NCBI RefSeq assembly: GCF_000283155.1
Contig: NW_004454180.1
Location: 14,779,632 to 14,843,631 of the forward strand
Length of the DNA: 64,000 bases
Direction of reading: 5' to 3'
Origin: Ceratotherium simum simum
Lineage: Eukaryota; Chordata; Mammalia; Perissodactyla; Rhinocerotidae
The position numbers and the translations under genes were made by a program. Under the pieces are notes generated by a model. The model was not told where the DNA came from. It saw nothing but the letters and a program-made list of their open reading frames with translations, and made no database searches. Below, piece by piece: positions 35,276 to 47,300 of this stretch (positions are counted from its first letter, which is position 1; the number at the start of each line of letters is the position of its first letter).

Positions 35276-35405
35276 CCTGATCGGGTCAATCAGTCCCTAT
35301 GCATCACCTGTGACTGGCACCGTTTCATGGTTGTAGTTGCCTCACTGTATTTTGGTCCAGGCATTTTCCTGACTAGACTGTCTCCCCTACCAGACTGAAC
35401 TTTTT

Positions 35406-35594
35406 TGTTTCTTCGCTGAGGAAGATTTGCCTTGAGCTAACATCTTTTGCCAATCTTCCTCTTTTTGTAAGTGAGCTGCTGCGACAGCATGGCCACTGAC
35501 AGACAGGTGGTATAGGTCTAGGCCCCAGGAACTGACCCTGGGCCACCAAAGCAGAACGTGAAGAACTTAACCACTAGGCCACCAAGGCTGGCCC
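35406..35594 (-). mobile_element. ERE-type SINE
   Basis: 'gctgaggaagatttgccttg', 'ggccactgacagacaggtgg' and the end 'aggccaccaaggctggcccc' give the GAGCCAGCC head type reversed. TSD CAGACTGAACTTTTT at 35391-35405 and 35595-35609, exact. Confidence 0.95.
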
Positions 35595-35609
35595 CAGACT
35601 GAACTTTTT

Positions 35610-36104
35610 GAAGACAAAAACTCTATCTTAGTCATTTGTTTTCCCCCCCAAGGCCTAGAACAATTTCTGGTGTGGTAAAAGGTAGATATTAATACATATT
35701 TATTGCATCAAAAACAATGTAATTGGCCATCATTATAGAAAAACAGATTTTTTTTCTATATGGTGTATCACTAGGCATAATATGATTAAACGTCTTGAAG
35801 GAGTCTATATGACAATGAATCCATTAGATAGACCTGGCTGTACAATCCTCTGTTATTAAAATTTTAAAAAAAGAGCACTCTTTTCTCTTTTTATTCTCCC
35901 TAGAGTTTAGAACCTATGTGACTTTTCTTCATATATCAACTCTTTTCCTGTTTTTTTTTTTTTTTTAATGAACAAGGACACATCCTGTAGGAATACTCTG
36001 AAAACTCCATCAAGCTTCCAAACCTGAAGAATATTGCCAAGTTATGCACATTTTAAGATTTTCTCTTATAAAGCCAAGAAATGTGAAACTTATTAGCAGT
36101 TCCC
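35610..36104. other. No recognised feature
   Basis: AT-rich, with a T-run at 35953-35966. Nothing supportable. Confidence 0.4.
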
Positions 36105-36139
36105 ATGTACGATTTTATGAGGAAAAGGAAAATGCAGAA

Positions 36140-36320
36140 GTTAGTGTTCCTATGGCAATGCGGCTTCAGTTCTGACTCCTTGCCCAGCTTTGCAACCAGC
36201 GAGCCACGGCTGTGGATTCCTCACTCAGCCAGACAGCTGGCGGAGCCTCCTAGGACCGAACAGTTGCTTCGACAAAAATCTTTGTTGGATCTGCTCTCCT
36301 CTTCTCTTCTCTGTTAATTC
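36140..36320 (+). other. Local GC-richer island of unknown nature
   Basis: 'gcaaccagcgagccacggct', 'cagccagacagctggcggag' and 'aggaccgaacagttgcttcg' stand out for CpG content in AT-rich surroundings. A 70-codon plus-strand frame (36105-36317) runs through it, without known domain. Could be an old exon, regulatory element or unrecognised repeat. Confidence 0.3.
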
Positions 36321-36932
36321 TCACTTGTGTTAAAGAAAAACGCATGCTTATGTACTGATAGCTTGGTGGATTTTTCATAGAGCTTACTTTCCTTTTGTAT
36401 ACATATAACTCATCTCTATTTCATTTCCTTGTGCTTGACTTATGAATCAGCCTGCATTTTGTAGACTCCTACCATATCATTCAGAAAAAAAAGTCTGAAA
36501 ATCAGTGCATCATCTCTGGAACAGGAGCTCAAATTCTCTGATTGATGGCATTGCAATGAGGACACAAACCAGGCATATTGGGTACCTAAAGTGGTACCTA
36601 CGATGTCAATGGAACAACAGGATCATATATCTTAGAATTCAGTTTTGGATCATTTGAATTTGTGTTCATTAGAGGCTGAATTTAGACTGCAGCAAAAGAT
36701 CTCTGACACAAGAATTCTTCCCACTCAGAAACTGCGTCACTTCGGATTAAATTAAGATTTGATTCCCAGATCTGCAAAAAGTTGTGTTTTAAGTACAGGG
36801 GCTAAAGATAACTCCACCGAGGTCCATGTATCCAATTGTCGATGGAGAAAGAGTTGTAAGAAGCAGGGACAAGAAGGGGCAGGCTTAATCCTAGTTACAC
36901 AGGGTTTAATTTAAGGGTGGTGGTTCTCTCTC

Positions 36933-36953
36933 TATTATTATTATTATTATTTT
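36933..36953. repeat. (ATT)n microsatellite
   Basis: Perfect TTA/ATT run of about 21 bases followed by a T-run. Confidence 0.9.
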
Positions 36954-36999
36954 TTGTGCAGTTGTTAGGGGTTCAAGATAAGGTTTGTTTCTTTCTCCT

Positions 37000-37270
37000 C
37001 TGAGAAAAACTTTTAAAATTAACATAAAGTAAACCATACTGTTGTTTTTGCGTACAGTTCTATGAGCTTAACACGTATAGATACCTGTTACCACCACCAC
37101 ATTCAGGATACAGAACAATTCTCTCACCCTAAAACATTCCCTCATGCTATCCCTTTATAGGTACCCTCTGTCCCCACCCCTAACCCCTGGCAATCATTGA
37201 TCTGTGTTGTGGCACTATAGTTTTGTATATTTGAGAATACACTAGCCCACTAGCAAATTATAGTATCATG
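37000..37270 (-). mobile_element. L1 3'-end fragment
   Basis: 'gtacagttctatgagcttaa', 'accaccaccacattcaggat', 'ctaacccctggcaatcattg' are reversed L1 3'-UTR words. Confidence 0.75.
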
Positions 37271-37879
37271 TAAGTCTTGTGCATGGACCAATCTGATTAG
37301 CAACTTTTGGGGATGGGGAGCTAATGAGGGAGGTGGTTCAAGAGAAAGGAGTCAGAAGAATCACTTTCTCATCAGTTGATATGCCCTTCTGGGTGCCTCT
37401 CTCTTCAACCTCATTTTCTCTCCTTGTTAATACAGAAGAGCTAGGAAGACTAATTAAAATCTCCTTTCTTCTGTCCTCTAGCAAAGATTCTGGTAAGGAA
37501 GTATTAAGCGTATGTAATGGAGGGGAGAATAGAATTTTTTTTTCTTAAACGCTGTGTAGACATAGTCTACTGACAGATATAACCTGGCATTTTGATAAAG
37601 GCAGGTGGTATTAGCCAGGCACCTAGAAACCTCTTGCAGCTTTTAAGTAAAGTAAAGGTGTCTTCCTACCCATGTAGAGAGCTAACTGGTGACAACTCTT
37701 CAAGACTTTTGTGACCCTGGCTGTGTATCTTGCCAGGGAAGTGAAGAGCTCTGCTGGCTGGGCCACGGCCCCTTTGTTTTGCATCCTTAGTCTAATTTAT
37801 ATGGAGAATGTCTGACCACAGAACCAGCAACCGCTCGATTGAGAGAAACAATTGAGTTCCTAGGCTTCATTAATAGAAG

Positions 37880-38151
37880 TAAAGCATCCAGAAAAGGGGA
37901 GAGTGACAAGCTTGCTGTATTTATGCTGCAGAATACCTGGAGTATTGTGTCTAGTTTGGGGGCCATATTGTACAGGTGATGTTGAACATACTGAGGAATT
38001 ACAGTGAGTTGAATAAGCTACTGAAATGAGAGATGGGTTAAGGAATTACATCTGGTTGGCTTGAAAAAAGAAGACTTACATTGTTTGATTTTTGTCTTCA
38101 AATATCTCTCATGCAGAAGAGGGTTAAGATTTATTCTGTGTTACCCTCAGA
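37880..38151 (+). mobile_element. CR1/L3-type LINE relic, part 1
   Basis: 'agtattgtgtctagtttggg', 'ggcttgaaaaaagaagactt', 'tgtcttcaaatatctctcat', 'gcagaagagggttaagattt', 'cctcagaac' follow the 3' part of the ancient L3/CR1 consensus. Interrupted by a hAT element and resumed at 38335. Confidence 0.65.
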
Positions 38152-38334
38152 ACAGTGATTCTTAAGTTTTTTGAATCATAGACACTTTTGAGAATCTAAA
38201 GAATGCTTTGGACATTTGATGCAGAAAAATGCACATACACAATATATATACACATATATTTTAGGAATTTTTAAAAACAATAGGCATACATTCTTAGGAA
38301 ACCCTCAGATGTGCCTTTTTCCTAGAAGGTGGAT
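38152..38334 (+). mobile_element. hAT-type MITE fragment inserted in the CR1/L3 relic
   Basis: Starts 'cagtgattcttaagtttttt', then 'tagacacttttgagaatcta' and 'gcagaaaaatgcacatacac', matching an old hAT MITE with 'CAGTGGTTCTTAAC' terminus. The 3' inverted end is degraded. Confidence 0.6.
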
Positions 38335-38580
38335 ATAGAAAATTTAGAGTAGCAGATTTCAATTTAGTAACAGTAGAACTTACCAGTGATTTGAGCTTTC
38401 TGGAGCCAAAATAAGGTGTTTCAGGAGATAATAAACTCTCTGTCACTGGGCAAATTTAGCATAGGCTGGTGGCCCCTTGATAGTTACGTTGAAGAGGAAT
38501 CTTATAAATATGGCAGAGTTTTGGCTAGATGAACTCTAATTCCTTTAAAGCCTAAAAATCCATTAGATTCTGTGAGTTTT
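38335..38580 (+). mobile_element. CR1/L3-type LINE relic, part 2
   Basis: 'ggagataataaactctctgt', 'tcactgggcaaatttagcat', 'ggctggtggccccttgatag' and 'ctagatgaactctaattcct' continue the CR1/L3 3' end in order. Confidence 0.65.
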
Positions 38581-39027
38581 ATAGTAAAAGCCTCATATAA
38601 CATGATTGGTCCATAAGGCATATGGTAATCCTGTTCAGAGACAGTGGCATTCATGTATGGCTTTATGCAGTATTTGATTTATTTTAGGACTTCTGCTTGA
38701 TTTCCTCTTGGTCTGCCCCATAATTTTCATTAGCTCCATTTAGAGTTCTTTTTGGGTTTGGCTCTATGGACCAGTACCCATATTCATTGCAGTAATAAAG
38801 CTTTAAAATTGAAACATAAAGTCATGTGTTAGTTATCAAATTTCCTTAGCTCATTAGCTCCTAAAGAATAGAAACTGGAGTTTTGTAGGTTGCTCGTGTA
38901 GAGAGACCTGCTCTATGGAGTTACCAAGGTCACTCTGTGACTCACTGCCCTGGCATTCTTTGCACAATCATATTGCCAAGGAGATTTGAAATCAATTGTT
39001 CTAATGACTTTACATTATTTTGCTGAA

Positions 39028-39070
39028 GAGACAGAGAGAAAGAGAGAGGAAGAGAGAGAGAGAAAGAGAA
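39028..39070. repeat. (GA)n-rich simple repeat
   Basis: Purine run of AGAG and GAAAG units, about 43 bases. Confidence 0.9.
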
Positions 39071-39589
39071 CTTCTGATCACTTTTAGCCAGAGCCTCTTA
39101 ATACATACCTACTGTATTGCCAAATTAAATAAACAGAATTAGTGTCCATTTTCCAATCTTTGGGATTTTTCCTAACCCTTGAAGCAAAAGTGTTGCTTAA
39201 TGATAATTATGTTGCTTGGGGCTTCCAGATCAATTTGGGATAGAACCATGTCTTTCTTGTTGTACAGACAAGGTACAGAGAAAGAATGAGTATCTCCCAA
39301 AAGGTAGAAACTTCATAAAAAAATAGAAACTGAGAGATATATTATCATGGAAGCATTTGTTGTTATGTCACTAACAGAGCCTCAGATGTGTGACAGGTAG
39401 GTTTAATTTATATTTAAACAATACTGATGAAATACATTACTAATCTTTTCATTCCTATGAACTGAGGGTTACTTGAAAGATTTCTAAGAGTAGAGTCTCC
39501 CACAGGGAAGCAACATGTTTCTCAAAATGCCGGCTATTTCTGGGAATTATCATAAAGGATATTAAAGTCGGGAGAACAAGGGGTGAGAT

Positions 39590-40070
39590 TTTGGATGCTG
39601 CAACCAGAGGGATATCTAGAGAAGGTCCAGAAAAGGGCACCTGAACTGAATCAAGGGAATGTCAGTGCTGCCATCTGAGGACAATCTAAAAATATTGCTC
39701 TCATCTGTCTGGCAATATGTAGGCTAAAATGAAAAATGATTGATGCCTGTCAAATTATGAAAGTTATGTATAATTGGAACCAGACTTAAATGCAAATGAA
39801 CCAACATATGTGAATGGGATTGAAATAGTTCCTGGCGCACAGTAGGTGTTCAATAAATGTTAATTCCCTTCTTGTGCAAGCTTATTTGGAAGTTGAAAAG
39901 AGAAAATTTTACATAAATGAAAAGAAATATAATTTGCAGCAGGCAGTAAACACATGGAATTTTGTATTGAAAGAGGTAATTTTGGTGAAAAATGTGGAAT
40001 TAGCTTCAAAATAGACTTGGCTAAATCCAGAGATGATAGATATATCATGACCAGTTAAGGCAAACTAGTT
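39590..40070 (+). repeat. Possible ancient LINE relic
   Basis: 'gagaaggtccagaaaagggc' and 'taaacacatggaattttgta', 'aatagacttggctaaatcca' resemble CR1/L3 or related LINE 3' sequence. An L2/MIR tail-like word 'cagtaggtgttcaataaatg' lies at 39839. Weak. Confidence 0.35.
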
Positions 40071-40109
40071 ATGAAACTTTGTAGCTGAGGGGACAGCTTC
40101 CAACTTCAA

Positions 40110-40690
40110 AAAAAAGTTTGTTGTTTTTCTCATCATAAAAGACATACTTGTGAAATAATTTTCGAAAAAATAGATGAACAAAAACCAAAAATCACTTGTG
40201 ATATCACCATTTAGTAACACCACTCAAAATTTTACATGTATAGTTACAGCATTTTTCCATGTAAATGAAAATACTTCATCAGCTGTACGTAAATGTTTGA
40301 CAAACTTTATTTCACTTAATGAAGTGAACATCTTTCCATATCTTACAATCGTCTGCAACACAATTTTATATGATTATTGTTACACAGTATGAAGAATATC
40401 ATATATATCATGTAATCAATTGCCTATAGCTGGATCTTGATAATTTCCCCAAGTTTTTGCCATTAGAACCAACATCCATGTATCTGTCTTTGTGTAGTTC
40501 TTAAAATATTTTATAGGTTGAATTCCTAAAAGTGAAATTGCTTGGTCAAAGAGCATGAACGTTTTTGAAGCTTTTAATAGGTTTTGCCAAAAGGCCCTCT
40601 AGAAATGTATACTCCCATCTTGGTTTATTCAAGTACTTATTTCCTCAAACTTTCTCCAAATCTGGGTATATTAAAAAAGAATTTACCAGA
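40110..40690 (-). mobile_element. Old L1 3'-end fragment
   Basis: 'aagtgaaattgcttggtcaa', 'agagcatgaacgtttttgaa', 'gttttgccaaaaggccctct' are reversed words of an old L1 ORF2 end and 3' UTR. Strongly diverged. Confidence 0.65.
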
Positions 40691-40889
40691 TTTATGTTTA
40701 AAATATGTTATAATTTTAATTTATGTTATTCGTAGTTAGACTAAATATTAAATATTTTCAAATGTTTATTTTTGGGGAGAGAGAGATTGCCTTTTATATA
40801 CTTTCTCCAGTGTTGTATGGATGTGTTTGCCTTTTTCTTATTAATTTGAAAGATTTATCAATGTTGCAGGGTAACAACTTTTTTTCTCT

Positions 40890-41225
40890 GTGTTTGGAAA
40901 TTCTTCATTTGAGTTTTGGCCAGCGTTCTACTACAGAAGCCCACAGGACAGGATACTATATTTCCCAAGGTCTTTTGCAGTCGTGGCATCTATGTGATCT
41001 GATGCAGGCAATCAGCTGCATCCAGCTGGGATGTTGAAGTGGGAGCTAGTGATGCAAAGACGCGGGGAAAGATGAGGATTGATTCTGCTGGTGGAGCAGC
41101 TCAGGCAGTGTAGCAGCAGCACCTAATCTCCGACGCTCAGCTTCATCAGCAGTGGTTTTGTTGGCAGTGGTGTCTTCAGCAGATGGGATCTGTGATATGA
41201 TTTTGGTTGTGATTCTGGCTGCCTA
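40890..41225 (+). repeat. Unclassified repeat-like segment
   Basis: GC-richer segment with 'gcagctcaggcagtgtagca' and 'gttggcagtggtgtcttcag'; 'tctgtgatatgattttggtt' resembles a widespread old repeat I cannot name. No coding support for the 104-codon frame at 40723-41037. Confidence 0.35.
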
Positions 41226-41234
41226 GCCTCCATT

Positions 41235-41370
41235 TATTCATTTTTAAATATCATTATTTTACAATTCAGGTTTATATACAGTTTATATCAAGTGTATTGT
41301 TTGATGAGTTTTGATGAAGGCATACAGTTTTATATAACTACTACTATAATCAAGAGATAGAGCATTTGCT
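41235..41370 (-). mobile_element. L1 3'-UTR scrap
   Basis: 'gatgagttttgatgaaggca' and 'ataatcaagagatagagca' are reversed L1 3'-UTR words. Confidence 0.55.
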
Positions 41371-41384
41371 TAGCTATTGGCTAT

Positions 41385-41570
41385 TTCACACGTGCCGGGC
41401 ATGAAATGTCTCACTTACGTTCTTTCCTTTAAATCACATCACAACTCTATGTTTTTGGTTTTATTATCATCTCTATTTAAGCAATGAGGAAACAGATATT
41501 AAGTAACTTGCGCCCGATAACAAATTTGCTTGGTGGTTGAGCAAGGACATAAACCTCGGTAGTCATTTCT
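41385..41570 (-). mobile_element. MIR SINE
   Basis: Reversed MIR core: 'ttattatcatctctatttaa', 'gcaatgaggaaacagatatt', 'aagtaacttgcgcccgataa', 'caaggacataaacctcggta'. Confidence 0.75.
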
Positions 41571-42020
41571 CTTGATCTGCATTGCTTCCACAGATCAAGG
41601 GATTGCTCGATTTTTAAAATATTCATTACCTAGATGCCCATTGAGAAGTATAATTTCTTCACACTATTCCTATTTCAAATCCCAATATTCAAGAACATAA
41701 TCAAAAACAAGATAAAATTCAACCACACATAACTTTATTTTGGCTTTTGCTACTGAGTTCTCTAGAAATGATAATTTGGCATACACGGTATTTGTGTGAT
41801 GTTCATATCAGAAGTCAATGGATAAGTCAACATATATTTATTGAATTTTTCTATATAAACGATAGATTACAAAGTGAAGAAGTATAAGTGGGGGGGAAAA
41901 ATATGGCCTTAGTTCTCAATCTTGTTGATGAGAAAAAATAAGTAAAAATTAAGGAGTTATAGCACAATAAAAGATTCTTTATGACCTAAAGTTAACTATG
42001 TGAGAGATTAAAAAGGGGTA

Positions 42021-42280
42021 GAGTGCCCGGCCGGCCTGGTCACGCGAGCGGTTAAGTGCGCGTGCTCCACTGCAGCCCGGGGTTCACTGGTTCGTATCCC
42101 GGGTGAGCACCGATGCCCATGCACCGTGCTGTGGCGGCATCCCATATAAAATAGAGGGAGATGAGCATGGATATTAGCCCAGGGCCAGTCTTCCTCAGCA
42201 AAAAAGAGGAGGATTGGCATCGGATATTAGCTCAGGGCTGGTCTTCCTCACAAAAATATAAATAAATAAATAAATAAATA
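42021..42280 (+). mobile_element. ERE-type SINE
   Basis: 'cggccggcctggtcacgcga' head with 'gcggttaagtgcgcgtgctc', B-box 'ttcgtatcccgggtg', 'atcccatataaaatagaggg', two 'ttagctcagg/ttagcccagg' blocks and an (AAAT)n tail. TSD AAGGGGTA at 42013-42020 and 42283-42290. Confidence 0.95.
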
Positions 42281-42289
42281 ACAAGGGGT

Positions 42290-42600
42290 AAATTGGAAGA
42301 GTTATCAAGGAAAGTTCCAAGGGGGAAGAATGGGTATGAGCAAGGTGTATTGAATATAGCAGAGATTTGAATTGGTAGAGAGGAGGTGGAAGTTATTCCT
42401 ATGTAGAGCTCAGGAGAGTGAGAATGAAGTAGGCACATGTAGAAAACGGACACTAACTGGAGTGGAAGAGTTGCATTGAAGGGTAGGATGAAATAAGGTT
42501 GCATAAACAGATGCTATAGAGGAAGTTGTATACCAGTTAGAGAAGTTTGGGCTTGATTCAAAAGACATTGAGGCACTGTGTACACTCCTGAGCCAGAACG
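42290..42600 (+). repeat. Possible ancient interspersed repeat copy
   Basis: 'ccaagggggaagaatgggta', 'gagctcaggagagtgagaat' and 'agtttgggcttgattcaaaa' are in the order of the old family at 50105-50830. Diverged. Confidence 0.35.
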
Positions 42601-42767
42601 ATAATTTAGGAACCAGGATCTGTATTCTCGTAAAAGGTAAGTTAAGAAGATGTTGAACTATGAAGGCTCCTTAACACAGCTGATCCCCATGGGTTTATCC
42701 AAGGACTTCTTCCTTTCCCTTCGACAGCCTCTTCCTTGGTAATCCCTGTCGCCCCTAACTGCAACTC

Positions 42768-42860
42768 TCCTTTTACAGAAGAGGTGAGACCCAGAGACAA
42801 TAAATGACTTCTGCAAGGTCTTTGACTAATTAGTGGTAAAGTCAGGACTAGGTACACTTC
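42768..42860 (-). mobile_element. MIR SINE fragment
   Basis: 'ttttacagaagaggtgagac', 'gacttctgcaaggtctttga' are reversed MIR core. Confidence 0.55.
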
Positions 42861-42934
42861 CCGTGATGGTTGGCCCAGCACATATCTTTTCAAACCTCTG
42901 GTTTCCAAGATCTGTCCTGAGAGGCAATAGGATA

Positions 42935-43155
42935 GATAGAGGATAGAAGCACAGACATTGGACTCTCTGGGCTCAAAGTCTAGCTGTGTTACTCTGGTTT
43001 CTGACCTTCGGCATCTTAATCTCTCAGTCCCTTGATTTCTCCATCAGTTCAATGGATGGTAGAAATTACAGTGTCTATCTCATGGGTTGTTGGGAAGACT
43101 AAATTAGTTAATATTTGTAAAACACTTAGAACAGAGCCTGGTGCATCCCTGGGGG
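42935..43155 (+). mobile_element. MIR SINE
   Basis: Plus-strand MIR: 'acattggactctctgggctc', 'tagctgtgttactctggttt', 'tctcatgggttgttgggaag', 'aacacttagaacagagcctg'. Confidence 0.82.
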
Positions 43156-43813
43156 GAAAAAGGTGTAATGAAAGCTGGATCAGAGTTATACCGCTAAAAT
43201 TGAAGCACGATAGTCTTCTCCCCTTCACAGAAAAATTACATAATATGATTCTCTTCATTTTAAGTTTTTGGCTGATACATTGTTTTAAAATTTTTGTGGC
43301 CGTCACTGTGCAGTGGCTAGAGGTAGTAGACTCTCTGATCTGAAAAAACAGGAACAACAGCTACATATCCTACCAGCTTGTGTTCAAGTGGAAGTGAAAT
43401 ATTCTATATGAAGTGGAATGTGTGCCATCTTGGAGGAAGTCAGTACATGTTAACTCTCGTTTCTCATTTCTTGTGTCTACCAGTGATTGAGAGTAGATAA
43501 CAAAGCAATTGAGGAACAGCAAGTAAATATCAATGAAAAATCTTAGAAACAGTTGATAATTTGTATGTTTATTGTATATATGTGTGTTTTCAGAATGTGT
43601 TTGTACACGTGCCCTCCTCACTTTCCCTTCCTATTATATGCCATTTAACAGATTTCTTGAAATTCTCTAAATGCACATTTCTTATAAGTTGAAAGAAAGG
43701 TGAGCAGGTGTCACACTGTATATGTGGACTTTCCTACACAACACTGTTCATGATAACCTCCTCCCCACACCTTGAGAAGGAGGTAAAGTAAAATTTTTAC
43801 TAAATGATTTATT

Positions 43814-43831
43814 TTGGAGTATATACTCCAA
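43814..43831. other. Perfect 18-bp palindrome
   Basis: TTGGAGTATATACTCCAA equals its own reverse complement. A half-copy 'tttggagtatat' recurs at 43837-43848. Possible dimer-binding site or chance; no flanking gene supports a role. Confidence 0.9.
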
Positions 43832-44879
43832 CACAGTTTGGAGTATATTAACTAAAAATAACATTGTGTTGAGCGGTAGAACTTGGCCATAAAATATTTC
43901 AGTTGGTAAGTACTACTAAACTTTTACAACGGCTAAAGCAGTCAGGCCAATGGTATTAATTTCTCTGCTTTTCTGAGTGGGTTATAAGGAGCAAGAAGCT
44001 AATGAGAGCACAGGCTCTACTTCTGATGTTGCAGCCCTGGGGTAGATGTATGAGGGAAGACTGGGTCTTTCTTTGCCAGATGAGTGGGAGTTTCCAGGAG
44101 AGGGGCATTATATGAGATTAAAGCCCTTGTGAAGAGCAGGAGTATATGTCGTCTTTGTTGAGATGATGCTCACAGATGTCAACCTAACAAAACCGTAACA
44201 TCGATCAGTAGCCACATATCCCCAGAGGAAGAAGACCTGACTCTGCAGTGCCATGCTCTGGGACCTGGTGGTAGAAGAAGGTGCTACAAGATACCTTGTT
44301 CACTATCTCTATTTCTTTTATTTGTAAAGAACGTTGTGTTGAGTGCTTAGTTACTTGGTACTTTTGGGGGAGATAAGGGAGGAATTTTAATATGCAATAT
44401 CCCTCGCCCAAATTTCCCCTTGTGACTTGTAGCCTTCTATAATACAAACACAATAATAGCCATAATTTCTTCTAGTAAATTGTTTCTGGTTTGAATAAAT
44501 ATGCCAGTATCGTGGGCTTACAAAGTTCATTATATACTCCACTATATGAACAGCTTTAGTATTTGTTTTTAACTGAGGGGAGAATGTGGATGTTGGGGGT
44601 TGGGGTAAGGATCCATATTTTCAAATTGCATATGCCCTGGGTTAAGAATTAAGAAACACGGAATGCTCATTCTAGTAAAAGAAAAATTCCTACCCTAGAG
44701 GACCATGTATTATAATTACAGAGAGTAAGTAAGCAAAATTTTAAAGGGATTATTTTGAAGACCATGATGAGTTTGTTAGTGTAGTGATGAAGAAATAAAA
44801 ATATGAGAATTTCCGAAATGGAGCAATAGAGAGTGGGTTGGGAATAGCATAGTGATGAAGTCTTGAGCTCCAGTGCTTG

Positions 44880-45065
44880 GAATACTGTTACCACAACTTA
44901 CTAAAACTAGCACAGCTGTGAGATCTTTGATATAATTATCGGCCTTTCTGTGTCTTGGCTTCCTCGTCTGTAAAACGGGGATAATAATAATAATTGTAAC
45001 TTGCCTTGTAGGATCATTGTGTGGACTAAAAGAGTTCCCATAAATATTAGTTGTAGTTATTATAT
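44880..45065 (+). mobile_element. MIR SINE
   Basis: 'tgtgtcttggcttcctcgtc', 'tgtaaaacggggataataat', 'ccttgtaggatcattgtgtg', 'gactaaaagagttcccataa' follow the plus-strand MIR core. Confidence 0.82.
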
Positions 45066-46197
45066 TTTATAACTATCATTTCGTTTGCTGCAATGCTATT
45101 GGTATAGTTCATTTTGTCTTCTCTTGAATAATCTTAGCTTTCAGAAACTTTTATTTTAAAATAAACATTCACTTAAACCACATTAGGAACCGTATATTTC
45201 AATTAAAAATGCACATTAATAAAAGAAGCAGTAAGGTAGAGAGTACAAATGATCTGTTATTTTGAAACAATCATTGGCTGAAATTACCCTAAAGGGAGGA
45301 GTGTTCTAGTTTTCTATTTAAAAACAGCAGGCTAAAATACATAGACTGTTAGAAGGAATTTACAACTCTAGGACTTTTTCCCCGAAAATCATTACCTGGG
45401 TCTGGGGAGGGGACATTTTGCAAGGATGCTTTTGTTGGTTAAGTTTGCTGTTCTCAGGAATTATGTACTACTACGATGTGAGACTGAGAGGCACCTAGTT
45501 GTATAGCAGGTTCAAATGTTGATTAATCATAAAAAAGACATACTTTTATATAAGAGGGAAAATGCATTCAACATTTTTCCCTGAGTAAAGTATGCAGAAA
45601 ACTTGCTTAAATGGGGCATATAATTTTTAACGACTCAGGCCTTTGGTCCTCGGAAATGAACCGAGTATGATAAATAAGATGGAAGCTGGTGGACATGGAG
45701 TGTTTTGTCATCACATCGTCAGATTTGAAATCACGTGAGGATGTGTGTGAAGTTAGTAGCTTGAAAAAATCAGCCTTCAGTCTAGCTGACTCTGAAGGGT
45801 GTGGAATAAATTGAAGAAAGTTGATTGTAATCAACTAATCCAAAAATCTCTTCTGAAAATTGAGAGATACTGACATGATAATCAGAAGTAGTGTAAGATT
45901 TTCATTTCAATTTTCAAAATTCAGAATTCAATTTCTCAGAGAAATTACTTTTGGGTTAGTTTTCTTTGACCCATATGTTATTGACGAGAAAATGTATTTC
46001 TACCTTGCACCTTTTCTTTTGCTAACTTTTGCCTTTTGATTTTTCAAATAGCTATTAGTCTATACGTAGTCTACACATAAGAGCAGGTAGGCTGCGCTTA
46101 TTTCTGTTCATGTTTCACTGACTATCCCTAGGAGGAAATGTTCGCTGGTTAGCCCAGGAGAAAAAGCAAGGTGTGTGCATCATTAAAAAATAAATGA

Positions 46198-46453
46198 GGG
46201 GCTGGCCCAGTGGCACAAGCGGTTAAGTGCGTGCGCTCCGCTGCAGTGGCCCGGGGTTCGCCGGTTCGGATCCCGGGTGCTCACCCACACACCGCTGTCA
46301 GGCCATGCTGTGGTGGTGTCCCATATAAAGTGGAGGAAGATGGGCATGGATGTTGGCCTAGGCCCAGTCTTCCTCAGCAAAAAAAAAAAAAAAAGAGGAG
46401 GATTGGCAGATGTTAGCTCAGGGCTGATCTCCTCACAAAAAATAAATAAATAA
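46198..46453 (+). mobile_element. ERE-type SINE
   Basis: GGGGCTGGCCCAGTGGC head, 'aagcggttaagtgcgtgcgc', B-box 'ccggttcggatcccggg', 'aggccatgctgtggtggtgt', A16 run inside the body (46379-46394) and (AAAT)n tail. TSD ATAAATGA at 46190-46197 and 46454-46461, partly merged with the tail. Confidence 0.95.
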
Positions 46454-46479
46454 ATAAATGAGCGCATTCATTCTTTTAT

Positions 46480-47300
46480 TTAATCAGATATAATAATTTA
46501 AAAATATATTAAACTTGTCTCTGAAGATCGTAAAGAAGAGAGAATGTGGAAAATTAAAGAATTAGTTAAATTAGAAAAGCTTAAAATGAGCAGGTAACTA
46601 GTGAAGAAAAAAATTAAATATATTGCGTACACAATTGATTTTAATACAGCACCAATGGAGCATCAATGCAAAAAACCTATACCCATGGAGTTTAGTCTAC
46701 TTTTGCTTTGTAGGGCATCCAGCGTCCTAGGATACCCCCAAATTAAATAACATAGATAGATCAACTAACAAATGGAATTTAAAAATACAGAAAGAAAAGG
46801 AAAATAGTGAATGATCAGGCTGATCTTATGAAATATGTTTGGTTGATAATAATTAGAAAAGCAATTTTCAGTTCTGGTGTTGAGACAGCATCATTAGCTA
46901 ATCAAAGATTCACTCAAACTCTCAACATACTATAAAATTAGTAAAATTATAAAATTGAGGCATAATTTTAAGAACAAAACAAAAGATAAGTGATCAAAAC
47001 TACAAAAAAATCCAGAATAACAGAGCTAGGGACTACAGGTATTAGAGTAACTATCAAATATAAAACCACAAAAGTCAAGAAAATGTACATTTGATGAATC
47101 AATTGAGATGAGAGTTTAGAATTGAGAGTTATGTCAAAAACTATAGAAAATTTTAATATTTATGAAAAGGCTCAGAGTTCATAATATAAAATAAACCGGT
47201 TCATCTTGATGAAATAGAATTGAAGAATGTGAATGCATGTTGATTAAATAAATTTCACAAAAATTCCTTTATCCTGAAAATATTTTCAAGGATATTTCAC
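46480..47300 (+). repeat. Possible old L1 5'/ORF1 relic
   Basis: A-rich plus strand; 'aaaatccagaataacagagc' and 'gtattagagtaactatcaaa' resemble the ORF1 upstream part of old L1/HAL1 elements. No frame survives. May be unique DNA. Confidence 0.3.

Noticed and set aside
39028..39070. Purine simple repeats as regulatory or CRISPR-like arrays
   Set aside because: Irregular microsatellite units without spacers; ordinary in mammalian DNA.
42008..42220. tRNA gene from A/B-box motifs in ERE copies
   Set aside because: The boxes belong to tRNA-derived SINEs; no cloverleaf can be completed in any copy.
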